The translations under genes were made by a program, and so were the position numbers. From Marivirga atlantica (GTDB lineage Bacteria; Bacteroidota; Bacteroidia; Cytophagales; Cyclobacteriaceae): DNA of 64,000 nt. Shown here in pieces: positions 9,901-16,823 of this stretch. Each line of letters starts with the position of its first letter. Position 1 is the first letter of the stretch. Where the stretch lies: positions 248,001-312,000 of the forward strand of contig NZ_JAERQG010000002.1 of NCBI RefSeq assembly GCF_016734805.1, given 5' to 3'. The notes below the pieces were generated by a model. It did no database searches. It had not been told where the DNA came from and saw only the letters and a list, made by a program, of their open reading frames with translations.

Positions 9901-9965
9901 ATCAGGTCTTCTGGGTTCACCGTGCCGTACTTAAAGCTATAATATGAGTGACAGTTGAGGAACAA
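6954..9965 (-). CDS. dnaE2: Error-prone DNA polymerase III alpha subunit (DnaE2 type)
   Basis: This 1003-residue C-family polymerase is shorter than replicative DnaE (about 1160 residues), as expected for DnaE2-type enzymes that copy past DNA lesions. The N-terminal PHP domain (FLNCHSYYSFKYGT) is followed by the polymerase core with the acidic metal-binding segment PPDFDIDFSS and the downstream palm/finger segments VGRGSGANSMVAYL and HAGGILMADKP. The C-terminal part contains helix-hairpin-helix and OB-fold regions (QQMTIYGYLVAIKNT). The first codon is TTG (9963-9965), immediately after an in-frame TAA, so no ATG start is possible. It lies downstream of dinB on the same strand, and the two probably act together in translesion synthesis. 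Confidence 0.9.
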   Translation of the reverse strand: MFLNCHSYYSFKYGTVNPEDLINWAKEHHITKLALTDINSTAGCLKFIRLAQEANITPAVGIDFRNGNEQLYVGIAKNNEGFKELNDFLSIHLHDKLDLPTEAPKFKNTFIIYPLQKAPERKLYKHEFIGVHPKELNKLIRSPWKQQPKKLVVLATATFRTKRDFNAHRLLRAIDKNTLLSKLPKNEEGNPEDTYRLPRQLEKKFKNHIFLLENTEKLLQQCSIYFDFSGKSIQNLSTYTGSEFRDYYLLRRLCLRGLKYRYPDYDFSILRRLVKELQIIRQKKFVAYFLINCKIVSYARYKGYFYVGRGSGANSMVAYLIRITDVDPVDLDLYFERFINLYRENPPDFDIDFSSYEREDITRFIFEYFSKKSPGGISLLASYSTFKYRAAVRELGKVFGLPPHEIDKIAEGGAPSDKLSAMVLHYSSYIAGFPSHLSVHAGGILMADKPIHYFTATSLPPKGFPTTHFDMHEAEDVGLYKFDILGQRGLGKIKDTLTLVRKNQPAEPPIDIHNFHMLKQDPHIKKLLREANAIGCFYVESPAMRMLLRKLEAEDYLSLVAASSIIRPGVAKSGMMREYILRFRQPERRKDAHPVLWNIMPDTFGVMVYQEDVIKVAHYFAGLDLGEADALRRGMSGKFRSKAEFERVKMRYFENCKKKGHDDALAAEVWRQIESFAGYAFAKGHSASYAVESYQSLYLKAYYPLEYMVAVLNNGGGFYRKELYVHEARMHGAQIEAPCVNKSEALCVIEGNTIYLALGMVKDLEDRVIFELLQARKFGDFKGLQDFVNRVAVSLEQLLILIRIGAFRFTGENKKALLWEAHFLLGHSKKSKPTRGLFEVEAKRFKLPDLNIFAHEDSFEEIELIGFPLCNPFELLKEPPQHYLKTADFSRFLNQQMTIYGYLVAIKNTGTSNGGRMNFGTFIDIDGYFIDTVHFPPSAMRYPFRGKGIYKLTGKVVEEFGFYSMEVAMMEKCAFIDDPRYTDDVARLKVVEIDYKGGGRRKL

Positions 9966-10009
9966 TTAGCAATTGTGTAATTAGTAATGAACAATGAGTA
10001 ATTAGGAAA

Positions 10010-10503
10010 GAGCTGTGAGTTTCGAGCTACTAGCTACGGGCTTTGATCTTCCATGATTAGCTCGAGGCTCGCAGCTCATGGCCTTCAAAGTCTACAGCTT
10101 TGAAATGAAACTCATCAACATCTTTTGCTCTTCATTGATCAATTTTTTCAACTGTTCAAGTATTACCTTTTCTCCAAGTTTAAGTTCTTCAGCTATTAAT
10201 ACTTGTGTTTCTAACTCAAAACAAGAACCTAATGCTATTTGGAGAAAATACTTATGCTCTTTTGAACTATCACGACTGCTTCCTTCTGATATGTTGGAAG
10301 GAATAGATACAGCGGCTCTATTCATTTGGCTGGTTAGTCCGAATTTTTCTTCAGATGGAAAAAGTTTAGTAAGCTTATACATTGTAAATACAATCTGCAT
10401 CCCATTCTGCCATACTTTTAATTTCTTGAAATTCTTCATTGATTTTATTTTAGGTGTTTCTTACTCGTAACCAGAAGCTCACAACTTACAGCTATGCTGA
10501 AAG
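10010..10503. repeat. CTCGAG/GAGCTGC-rich degenerate repeats flanking the four-helix-bundle ORF
   Basis: Bases about 10010-10085 contain repeated short words such as TTCGAGCTACTAGCTACG and TAGCTCGAGGCTCGCAGCTC. On the other side of the small ORF, 10470-10503 has AAGCTCACAACTTACAGC and AAAGCTAGCTGCG. The words are related to each other in both orientations. The same kind of sequence recurs at 13691-13817. Together with the ORF between them they look like an inserted unit placed between dinB and dnaE2. Confidence 0.55.
10092..10439 (-). CDS. Four helix bundle protein (S23/IVP-like)
   Basis: This 115-residue protein belongs to the four-helix-bundle family first described from intervening sequences in 23S rRNA genes. 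Typical features are the start FKKLKVWQNGMQIV, then YKLTKLFPSEEKFGLTSQMNRAAVSIPSNISEGSSRDS and a final Leu/Glu/Lys-rich helix. Predicted helices cover nearly the whole length. The biochemical role is unknown. It has an ATG start (10437-10439) and is enclosed by CTCGAG-rich repeats between dinB and dnaE2, a position suggesting insertion into a formerly compact polymerase operon. Whether it still allows read-through from dinB into dnaE2 cannot be seen. Confidence 0.85.
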   Translation of the reverse strand: MKNFKKLKVWQNGMQIVFTMYKLTKLFPSEEKFGLTSQMNRAAVSIPSNISEGSSRDSSKEHKYFLQIALGSCFELETQVLIAEELKLGEKVILEQLKKLINEEQKMLMSFISKL

Positions 10504-11718
10504 CTAGCTGCGTCTGTTGGCTAACAATGGTGGAGGCTCGCCTCGGAAAGGGTTAAATCTGCTGATGGTTCTGGCTTCTATGCCTGCTGCGCGCAATACG
10601 GCTCTATCTCCATGTTTATCTCTTATTTTATCCATTGCCTGGTAGAGATTGATTACTTCTTCTGAATCTTCGAATAGGTTGATCTGATAACCACCGCTTA
10701 CCAAATGACTAAAACGCACACCTATTAAGCGTACCAATAGTCGCTTTTGGTAAATTCTGTTGAAAAGCTCCAATACCTTCGGAATCAGAATATGATCGGC
10801 AGAGGTGTAAGGAAGCCTCGATTGTAAAGTGTAAGTGTTGAAATCTGAGTAGCGTACTTTCACGGTGACGCAGGCAGTAAGCTTTTCGCCTCTGCGCAGC
10901 TGAAAAGCCAGGTTTTCTGCCATTGCTAATAAGATAGCCTTGAGCTTTTCTACATCAATGGTATCCTTATCGAAGGTGCGTTCTGTGGAGATAGACTTCC
11001 GCTCTGAATAGGGGATGACAGGCGTGTTGTCTATGCCGTTGGCTTTCTGCCAGATGGTACGCCCGTTCTTACCAAAAGCTTTTTTCAACATCTCTACGGG
11101 CATCTCCTGTATGGTTTGCACCTTACGGATGCCGAGGTTGTTGAGCATCTGGAAGGTTTTTTCACCTATCATGGGGATTTTCTTTACTGATAGAGGTGCC
11201 AGGAAAGGCTTTTCTGTTCCATAATCAACGAAGATTTGATTATTTGGCTTGGCTTCGCCCGTAGCTACTTTTGAGACTGTCTTATTTTTTGACATCCCGA
11301 AGGAGATAGGAAGCCCTGTTTCGTTGATAATTTTCTGCCTGATTTCCGAAGCTAACTTTAGACTGTTCATAAAGCGATCCATACCGGAGAAGTCGGCATA
11401 AAACTCATCAATAGAAGTCTTTTCATAAAGCGGCACATGTTCTTTGATGATGTTGGTTACCTCTTCCGACTTTTGGGTGTAGTTGGCTGAATTTCCCCTT
11501 ATGATGATGGCTTCAGGGCATAGCTGCCGAGCCAGTTTCATGGGCATGGCTGAGTGAATCCCGAAGGTGCGTGCTTCATAGCTGCATGAAGCTACTACAC
11601 CTCTGTCGGTAGTGCCGCCAATGAGGATCGGTTTACCCTCCAGCTTGCTATCGAGTAAGCGTTCGCACGACACGAAAAAGGTGTCTAAATCCAGGTGAAG
11701 TATAGTTCGTTCTGCCAC
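10504..11718 (-). CDS. dinB: Y-family translesion DNA polymerase (DinB / Pol IV type)
   Basis: This 404-residue polymerase copies damaged DNA. The palm acidic residues are visible in ILHLDLDTFF (D10, D12) and TSIDEFYADFS (D104, E105). A nucleotide-contact segment ASCSYEARTFGI and the thumb HhH motif (VKKIPMIGEKTFQMLNNLGI) follow. A beta-clamp-binding peptide QINLFED lies near residue 345. Translation must begin at GTG (11716-11718), because an in-frame TAG within the promoter element lies four codons upstream. The promoter is overlapped by an operator-like palindrome shared with the LexA-like repressor unit at 12.6 kb. dnaE2 lies downstream on the same strand. Confidence 0.92.
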   Translation of the reverse strand: MAERTILHLDLDTFFVSCERLLDSKLEGKPILIGGTTDRGVVASCSYEARTFGIHSAMPMKLARQLCPEAIIIRGNSANYTQKSEEVTNIIKEHVPLYEKTSIDEFYADFSGMDRFMNSLKLASEIRQKIINETGLPISFGMSKNKTVSKVATGEAKPNNQIFVDYGTEKPFLAPLSVKKIPMIGEKTFQMLNNLGIRKVQTIQEMPVEMLKKAFGKNGRTIWQKANGIDNTPVIPYSERKSISTERTFDKDTIDVEKLKAILLAMAENLAFQLRRGEKLTACVTVKVRYSDFNTYTLQSRLPYTSADHILIPKVLELFNRIYQKRLLVRLIGVRFSHLVSGGYQINLFEDSEEVINLYQAMDKIRDKHGDRAVLRAAGIEARTISRFNPFRGEPPPLLANRRS

Positions 11719-11722
11719 AATA

Positions 11723-11753
11723 CAAAGCTAGTATCTAATTACTAATAATAATA
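11723..11753 (-). promoter_or_regulatory. Putative dinB promoter
   Basis: On the minus strand, TAGCTTTG (11723-11730) matches the Bacteroidota -7 element TAnnTTTG. The -33 position 19 bases upstream reads TATT (11750-11753), a weak match to TTTG. The -7 element ends only four bases before the GTG start codon, so the transcript would be leaderless or nearly so. Confidence 0.5.
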
Positions 11754-11757
11754 GTAT
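11739..11757. promoter_or_regulatory. Operator-like palindrome O1 (TACTA-N7-TAGTA) at dinB
   Basis: The site reads TTACTA, seven bases, TAGTAT, with a perfect TACTA/TAGTA core at 11740-11744 and 11752-11756. It covers the spacer and -33 position of the dinB promoter, where a bound repressor would block polymerase. Confidence 0.65.
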
Positions 11758-11776
11758 AAACTAAAAATATTAGTAA
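11758..11776. promoter_or_regulatory. Operator-like palindrome O2 at dinB
   Basis: The site reads AAACTA-N7-TAGTAA, nine of ten core bases matching TACTA-N7-TAGTA. It directly abuts O1 (start-to-start 19 bases), giving a tandem pair upstream of dinB. Confidence 0.55.
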
Positions 11777-11881
11777 ATAGTTTTTTATCATAAGGTTTAC
11801 TAAAAAAAAGATTGTATCGGCTGGTTTTTTAATTACAAACGTATTTATATTTATGAACCTTTAAAATAAACTATCATCCAA

Positions 11882-12475
11882 ATGAAGAAGCTTCTTATCT
11901 TAGTTTTTACTTTTATCACTTTATTCCAACTACAGGCACAGATTAATAGTACCGATAGTACTACAGGTTCAGTGCGTGATAAATTCTGGGGTATTCAAAC
12001 TAATGGACTTGAATTACTTTATTATCAGGAACACAAGTTGACACCATCTATAGCGATTAGAGGTGAGGCAGGCTTTACCAACGCTTTCTTCAGCTCGGGA
12101 GGTGCAACAAGAGAAAATACAAGTGACTTCTTTACCTTATTAAACTTCTCGGCAGAGCCCAAGTGGTATTATAATTTAAAAAAGCGCAGTGCTAAAGGTA
12201 AAAGTATTGCCTTTAATGCAGGTAATTACATCGGTTTAAGAACTTCCTATAGTCCGAAGTGGGTTGTGTTGAGTAGTATGAATAAGAATTTAATAGATGC
12301 CGATCATACTATTACTATTGTGCCCACTTTTGGAATGCGCAGAAATTTAGGTAAACTTTTCGATTTCGAATTAGGGCTAGGGGTTGGTTATGGCTTCTAT
12401 TTCGATGGTTCGGAAAATTATTTTGATCATAGCTTGTTCATTATACCTCATCTGAGGTTTGGTTTCAAAAAATAA
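11882..12475 (+). CDS. Outer-membrane beta-barrel family protein
   Basis: This 197-residue protein has a signal peptide (MKKLLILVFTFITLFQLQAQ) followed by alternating, aromatic-rich beta strands and a last strand LFIIPHLRFGFKK, typical of small outer-membrane barrels in Bacteroidota. It has no named family that I recognise. It is divergent from dinB, and the dinB operators lie more than 100 bases from its start codon, so control by the repressor is uncertain. A weak TATATTTA sequence precedes it but is not a full promoter match. The gene separates dinB from the repressor unit and has no evident link to DNA repair. Confidence 0.65.
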   Translation: MKKLLILVFTFITLFQLQAQINSTDSTTGSVRDKFWGIQTNGLELLYYQEHKLTPSIAIRGEAGFTNAFFSSGGATRENTSDFFTLLNFSAEPKWYYNLKKRSAKGKSIAFNAGNYIGLRTSYSPKWVVLSSMNKNLIDADHTITIVPTFGMRRNLGKLFDFELGLGVGYGFYFDGSENYFDHSLFIIPHLRFGFKK

Positions 12476-12511
12476 CCTCTCACTATAAATATTAGCGACA
12501 TTAAGGTTGTA

Positions 12512-12530
12512 ATACTAAATAAATTAGTAT
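12512..12530. promoter_or_regulatory. Operator-like palindrome O3 upstream of the repressor unit
   Basis: ATACTA-N7-TAGTAT is a perfect palindrome; with flanks the arms are AATACTAA (12511-12518) and TTAGTATT (12524-12531). It has the same geometry as O1 at dinB. Confidence 0.65.
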
Positions 12531-12554
12531 TCTGCTTGTGGTTTTTAGTTTAAA

Positions 12555-12573
12555 TTACTATTTTTATCAGTAT
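12555..12573. promoter_or_regulatory. Operator-like palindrome O4 upstream of the repressor unit
   Basis: TTACTA-N7-CAGTAT matches nine of ten core bases of TACTA-N7-TAGTA. Its start is 43 bases from O3 and 21 bases from O5, close to whole helical turns. Confidence 0.55.
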
Positions 12574-12575
12574 AA

Positions 12576-12594
12576 ACACTATTTTAATTAGTGT
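12576..12594. promoter_or_regulatory. Operator-like palindrome O5 upstream of the repressor unit
   Basis: ACACTA-N7-TAGTGT is perfectly symmetric and differs from the consensus by one paired change (T:A to C:G) on each side. A related shorter palindrome with a four-base spacer, TACTA-N4-TAGTA, follows at 12597-12610, directly before the ATG at 12614. Confidence 0.55.
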
Positions 12595-12613
12595 ATTACT
12601 AAAATTAGTAGAA

Positions 12614-12871
12614 ATGAAAATTAAACTATCAAGTAAACGATTAAACTCAGGAAGATGCCAGGTGCGCTTTCAGGTAGCTGAAGAAACTACAGGCCATAGC
12701 TGGTATGGTTATACGTTGGTAGATCCGAAGGATACGTTAAAAAGTGTTGTGAGTAGGATTGAAAATACTTTCACTCATGCCGATAACACGATGCTGGGTA
12801 GAGCTTCCATCTACAACTTGATCAGCAGTAATTACCGAAAAGAGAACATGATGATTTTTAGAGATAATTAA
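12614..12871 (+). CDS. Small protein of unknown function, first gene of the repressor unit
   Basis: I do not recognise this 85-residue protein. It starts MKIKLSSKRLNSGRCQVRFQV, is basic and mixed alpha/beta in look, has no signal peptide or membrane segment, and contains one Cys and several aromatic residues (HSWYGYTL). It sits directly downstream of three operator-like palindromes and 35 bases before the LexA-like repressor, so it is probably co-transcribed with it and induced by DNA damage. That makes it a candidate unknown member of a damage response. The reading frame is well placed and has an ATG, but there is no family support. Confidence 0.65.
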   Translation: MKIKLSSKRLNSGRCQVRFQVAEETTGHSWYGYTLVDPKDTLKSVVSRIENTFTHADNTMLGRASIYNLISSNYRKENMMIFRDN

Positions 12872-12906
12872 ATCTAGCTATTATCTTTAACCCTTGTATC
12901 AACCCT

Positions 12907-13686
12907 ATGGATTCAGTGCACCTCGTTAGTAGCAATATCAAATTCCTCAGAAAGCAAAAAGGCTGGACTCAGCAAGATTTGGCCGACCAGTTAGAAATTA
13001 AAAGACCACTTATTGGCTCTTATGAAGAGGGTAGAGCAGATCCGCGACTTAACACATTGCTTAAATTAGCAGACCTCTTTGAAGTAACTGCTGATGAAAT
13101 GCTTACCACAGATTTGAGCACCAATAAATCTATCAAAAAGAAGCCAGCTAAGATTCTTGCTATCACGGTGGATGAGCAAGACAATGAAAACATTGAATTA
13201 GTGCCTCAAAAAGCATCAGCCGGTTATACAAACGGCTATGCTGACCCTGAATACATTCAGGAACTACCCAAATTCCGTTTGCCCATGTTGCCTACAAGTG
13301 GTACTTACAGGGCATTTGAGATTTCAGGTGATTCTATGCTACCAATTTTGCCCGGCACTGTCATCATCGGCCAGTATGTGGAAGATGTAAAAGACATTAA
13401 AAACGGACAATCCTACATTGTAGTAAGTGAGCAAGAAGGTGTTGTATATAAGCGTGTATTCAACTATGTGGAGGAAAAAGGCTTACTCTATTTAGTGAGT
13501 GACAATACCGTTTATTCTCCCTATGAAATTCCTGCTGATAGTGTGATGGAAGTGTGGGAAGCAAAGGCTTTTATTAGCACGCAATTTCCTGAAGGTAACA
13601 GCCGTATCCAGAGTACATTGAGCATGCAAGAACTCACAGATATGGTGTTGAGTATTAAAGAAGAGATTACTAAATTAAGAAAATAG
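12907..13686 (+). CDS. LexA/CI-like self-cleaving repressor (XRE HTH + S24 peptidase)
   Basis: This 259-residue regulator combines an N-terminal XRE helix-turn-helix (about residues 10-65, KGWTQQDLADQLEIKRPLIGSYEEG) with a C-terminal S24/LexA peptidase domain. Visible catalytic features are a candidate Ala105-Gly106 cleavage bond in QKASAGYTNG, the nucleophile Ser143 in EISGDSMLP and Lys182 in VVYKRV. The Ser-Lys spacing of 39 is close to that of LexA. RecA-stimulated self-cleavage and release of target genes is the family behaviour. A short C-terminal helix (residues 239-259) is extra. Palindromes upstream of its own unit and at dinB imply autoregulation plus control of the polymerase; the DNA target is inferred. 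Confidence 0.85.
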   Translation: MDSVHLVSSNIKFLRKQKGWTQQDLADQLEIKRPLIGSYEEGRADPRLNTLLKLADLFEVTADEMLTTDLSTNKSIKKKPAKILAITVDEQDNENIELVPQKASAGYTNGYADPEYIQELPKFRLPMLPTSGTYRAFEISGDSMLPILPGTVIIGQYVEDVKDIKNGQSYIVVSEQEGVVYKRVFNYVEEKGLLYLVSDNTVYSPYEIPADSVMEVWEAKAFISTQFPEGNSRIQSTLSMQELTDMVLSIKEEITKLRK

Positions 13687-13690
13687 TTTA

Positions 13691-13817
13691 AGAGCCTCGA
13701 GCTGCGAGTAACTAGCCTCGAGTAAGTTTCATTCTCTCAAATCCAAAAAATTTACTCTACAGTTAATTAATTTATTATTAAAGGAAGTCCGAGGCTCAAG
13801 GCTCGAGACTCGAAGCT
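13691..13817. repeat. CTCGAG-rich inverted repeats between the repressor gene and topA
   Basis: AGCCTCGAGCTGCGAG (from 13693) and TAGCCTCGAG lie at the left. An inverted counterpart, GAGGCTCAAGGCTCGAG followed by ACTCGAAGCT (13791-13817), lies at the right, with about 70 AT-rich bases between. The words match those around the four-helix-bundle ORF at 10.0-10.5 kb. Here no gene lies between the arms. Confidence 0.6.
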
Positions 13818-13822
13818 ATCAA

Positions 13823-16183
13823 CTATTTTTTCTTTTTAGGAGCAGCTTTTTTCTTAGCTCCGCCTCTTCCTTTTTTATCAGGAGTGGCTTCAGCAAGCGC
13901 AACACATTCTTCGTATGTTAAATCTTTAGGCTCCTTATCTTTAGGGATTTTTACATTCTTCTTACCCGCTTTGATGTATGGTCCCCAACGGCCATTTAGT
14001 ATTTGCATATCAGGGTCTTCATCAAATCCTTTAATGAATTTCTCTGCATCAGCTTTACGCTTTGCCTCAATCAGTTCAATTGCTCTGGCTTCATTAATTT
14101 CAAGCGGATCTTCACCTTTAGGAATAGAGACAAACTTGCCGTCATGCCTTATGTAAGGCCCGAATCTACCAATAGCAGCCACTACTTTTTTATCTTCAAA
14201 CATACCAACGTCACGTGGTAATTTGAAAAGTTCTAATGCTTCTTCTAAGGTAATACTCTCAATAAACTGCCCTTTTCTTAAACTGGCGAATTGAGGTTTT
14301 TCAGCGTTCTCGTCATCTTCAGTAGGCGTTTCTCCAATTTGTGCCAACGGTCCAAATTTACCTAAACGCACAATTACAGGCTTGCCCGTTTTAGGGTCAG
14401 TACCTAGTTCTCTCGATGATTTAATTTCTTTTCTTTCAAGGCTCTCCGCTTCATCCACTTTAGAATGGAAATCACCATAAAACTGGTCGATCATATTATT
14501 CCACTCTTTTAGTCCTTTGGCTATTTCATCAAATTCCTTCTCAACGCGAGCAGTGAAATTGAAATCAGTAACATTAGGAAAATGTTCAACCAAAAAGTCA
14601 TTTACTACCATAGCAATATTACTAGGGAATAGCTTATTCTTCTCAGTACCGGTTATTTCTGTTTTGTTGTGCTTCTCTATTTTACCCTTCTCAAGTACAA
14701 GCTCCGTATAATTTCTTTCTTTACCTTCTCTGAACTCTTTGATTACATAACCTCTTTTCTGGATAGTTGAAATGGTTGGTGCATAGGTAGAAGGTCTACC
14801 GATACCCATCTCTTCCAATTTTTTTACAAGCGTTGCCTCATTATAGCGGGCAGGTGCTCTTGTGAAACCTTCACGGGCATGCATTTCATTTAGGCCAAGG
14901 CTCTGTCCCATTTGCAATGGAGGTAGCATTCCTTTGGTTACACTACTGTCCTGTTCTTCGTCTTCATCAACAGATTCAATATATACCTTAAGGAATCCTT
15001 CGAACTTGATTACTTCACCACTGGCGCTAAAAGTTTCATCAGCGGTGGATATATTAATGCTTACATTGGTTTTTTCAATTTGCGCATCTGACATCTGCGA
15101 GGCAATAGCCCTTTTCCAAATCAACTCATAAAGTCGTGTTTCATTATAATCAGAACCAGCTTCTTTGGTAGCAAAATTTGTAGGCCTAATGGCTTCGTGA
15201 GCTTCCTGAGCACCAGCCGATTTAGTTTTAAATTTTCTGGTTTGTACAAAGTCATCACCGAAGTCGGAGCTGATGGTTGATGTAGCACTTTTGATAGCAT
15301 CATCAGAAAGATTCAACGAATCTGTTCTCATATAAGAGATTTTACCAGCTTCGTACAAGCGTTGCGCTAAACTCATGGTTTGGGCTACTGAAAACCCTAA
15401 TTTTCTTGAAGCCTCCTGCTGTAACGTTGAAGTAGTAAATGGTGGTGCGGGTGATTTTTTCCCCGGCTTTTTCTCTAATTTACCGATAGTATATTCGGCA
15501 TCGAGACATTTTTCCAGAAATGCCTGAGCTTCTTCTTCGGTATTAAATCGGCCTGGTAATTCAGCTTTTAGGGTTTTGCCGCCTTCAACCTCGAAGATAG
15601 CCTGAACTTTATAAAAAGACTTGGCCTCAAAACTTTCTATCTCTCTTTCTCTGTCAACAATTATTCTAACGGCAACAGATTGCACTCTACCAGCTGAAAG
15701 GCCGGTTTTAATTTTTTTCCAAAGGATAGGGGAGAGTTCAAAACCAACTAATCTATCTAATATTCTTCTTGCTTGCTGTGCATTTACCAGGTCATTGTCT
15801 ATTCCACGGGGATTATTGATGGCATTCTGAATAGCACTTTTAGTGATTTCACGAAATACAATTCTTTTTATTTTAGAATCATCAAGCTTTAAGGCTTCTT
15901 TTAAATGCCATGAAATGGCTTCTCCCTCACGGTCATCATCCGTTGCGAGGTAGATCATTTCTGCCGCCTTTGATTCCTTATTTAATGCCTTAACCACATC
16001 TTTCTTGTCCTTAGTAATTTCATAGATCGGCTTAAAGCCATTTTTCACATCTATCGCATTGTTTCCTTTTTGCAGGTCGCGCACGTGGCCGTAGCTGGAA
16101 AGCACTTTATAATCTTTTCCGAGATAACCTTCAATGGTTTTGGCTTTGGCTGGTGACTCTACAATTACTAAATTTTTAGACAT
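13823..16183 (-). CDS. topA: DNA topoisomerase I (type IA)
   Basis: This 786-residue enzyme relaxes negative supercoils. The Toprim domain shows E9 in VIVESPAKAK and the acidic cluster ATDDDREGE (residues 80-88). The catalytic tyrosine is Y284 in ISYMRTDS. After the core (to about residue 580) come C-terminal Topo_C-type repeats (RLGKFGPLAQIGE, AAIGRFGPYIRHDGKFVSI, NGRWGPYIKAGKKNVKIP) in place of cysteine zinc ribbons, and a Lys-rich tail. This C-terminal form is usual in Bacteroidota. It has an ATG start and is divergent from sixA across 137 bases. Confidence 0.97.
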   Translation of the reverse strand: MSKNLVIVESPAKAKTIEGYLGKDYKVLSSYGHVRDLQKGNNAIDVKNGFKPIYEITKDKKDVVKALNKESKAAEMIYLATDDDREGEAISWHLKEALKLDDSKIKRIVFREITKSAIQNAINNPRGIDNDLVNAQQARRILDRLVGFELSPILWKKIKTGLSAGRVQSVAVRIIVDREREIESFEAKSFYKVQAIFEVEGGKTLKAELPGRFNTEEEAQAFLEKCLDAEYTIGKLEKKPGKKSPAPPFTTSTLQQEASRKLGFSVAQTMSLAQRLYEAGKISYMRTDSLNLSDDAIKSATSTISSDFGDDFVQTRKFKTKSAGAQEAHEAIRPTNFATKEAGSDYNETRLYELIWKRAIASQMSDAQIEKTNVSINISTADETFSASGEVIKFEGFLKVYIESVDEDEEQDSSVTKGMLPPLQMGQSLGLNEMHAREGFTRAPARYNEATLVKKLEEMGIGRPSTYAPTISTIQKRGYVIKEFREGKERNYTELVLEKGKIEKHNKTEITGTEKNKLFPSNIAMVVNDFLVEHFPNVTDFNFTARVEKEFDEIAKGLKEWNNMIDQFYGDFHSKVDEAESLERKEIKSSRELGTDPKTGKPVIVRLGKFGPLAQIGETPTEDDENAEKPQFASLRKGQFIESITLEEALELFKLPRDVGMFEDKKVVAAIGRFGPYIRHDGKFVSIPKGEDPLEINEARAIELIEAKRKADAEKFIKGFDEDPDMQILNGRWGPYIKAGKKNVKIPKDKEPKDLTYEECVALAEATPDKKGRGGAKKKAAPKKKK

Positions 16184-16320
16184 AGTGTGTTATGGGTTTT
16201 ACTAAGGAAGTTTCAAATATCATTAAAAATTTTTAGAAAAAAAGAATTTAGGTTTTTACTAATTTCTTTAAATAGTTGATCTAATAGTTTTAGCTTTACT
16301 TTAAACTGCTCAAAATTCAA

Positions 16321-16818
16321 ATGGTTAAAAATCTTTATTTGATCCGACATGCGCAGGCCGAAGAGCACACTGCCGATAAGAAAGATGTAGAACGACAACT
16401 CACCTCTAAGGGTTATCAAGACGCTTCCAAAATTGGTGTTTGGTTTAAGGAAAAAGGGATACATCCTGATATTATTGTACACAGCTTTTCTAAAAGAACA
16501 ACAGAGACTGTTGAGCGCTTGAATGAACAATTAGGGGTAGATCCTGATCATATTGAGTCATCGGAGGAGATATATGAAGCGTCAGCCAGAATTTTATTAA
16601 AGGTAATTACTGAAATACCTGCGGAAATGCGTTCTGCTTTTATAGTAGGACATAATCCATCAATTAGTTACCTTTCGGAATATGTAACAGGTGCTGAAAT
16701 AGGGCATGTGCAAACTGCCGGAATAGTTCATATTCAAGTGCCTTTTACCTCATGGCAGGAGGTGTCCGAAAAGAACTGCGATTTTATAGACTACATCGCA
16801 CCAAAAGACATTAGTTAA
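16321..16818 (+). CDS. sixA: SixA-type histidine phosphatase
   Basis: This 165-residue member of the histidine phosphatase (phosphoglycerate-mutase-like) superfamily has the phospho-accepting RHA motif LIRHAQAEE (R9, H10) and the second catalytic His in FIVGHNPSISY (H111). In other bacteria SixA removes phosphate from histidine phosphotransfer domains; the target here is unknown. The length fits SixA. The stop codon is five bases before the ATG of the agmatinase-family gene, so the two are very likely co-transcribed, although a joint function is not obvious. Confidence 0.85.
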   Translation: MVKNLYLIRHAQAEEHTADKKDVERQLTSKGYQDASKIGVWFKEKGIHPDIIVHSFSKRTTETVERLNEQLGVDPDHIESSEEIYEASARILLKVITEIPAEMRSAFIVGHNPSISYLSEYVTGAEIGHVQTAGIVHIQVPFTSWQEVSEKNCDFIDYIAPKDIS

Positions 16819-16823
16819 ATTTT

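Noticed and set aside
10078-10470. Plus-strand frame of 130 codons over the four-helix-bundle gene
   Set aside because: It is the antisense shadow of a recognised family on the minus strand and has no features of its own.
11882-12475. Assigning the beta-barrel gene at 11.9 kb to the SOS-like regulon
   Set aside because: The operators near dinB are more than 100 bases from its start and no operator overlaps its own upstream region.
12597-12610. A sixth operator with a four-base spacer before the 85-residue gene
   Set aside because: The spacing differs from the other five; in AT-rich DNA this short palindrome could be chance, so it is only mentioned.
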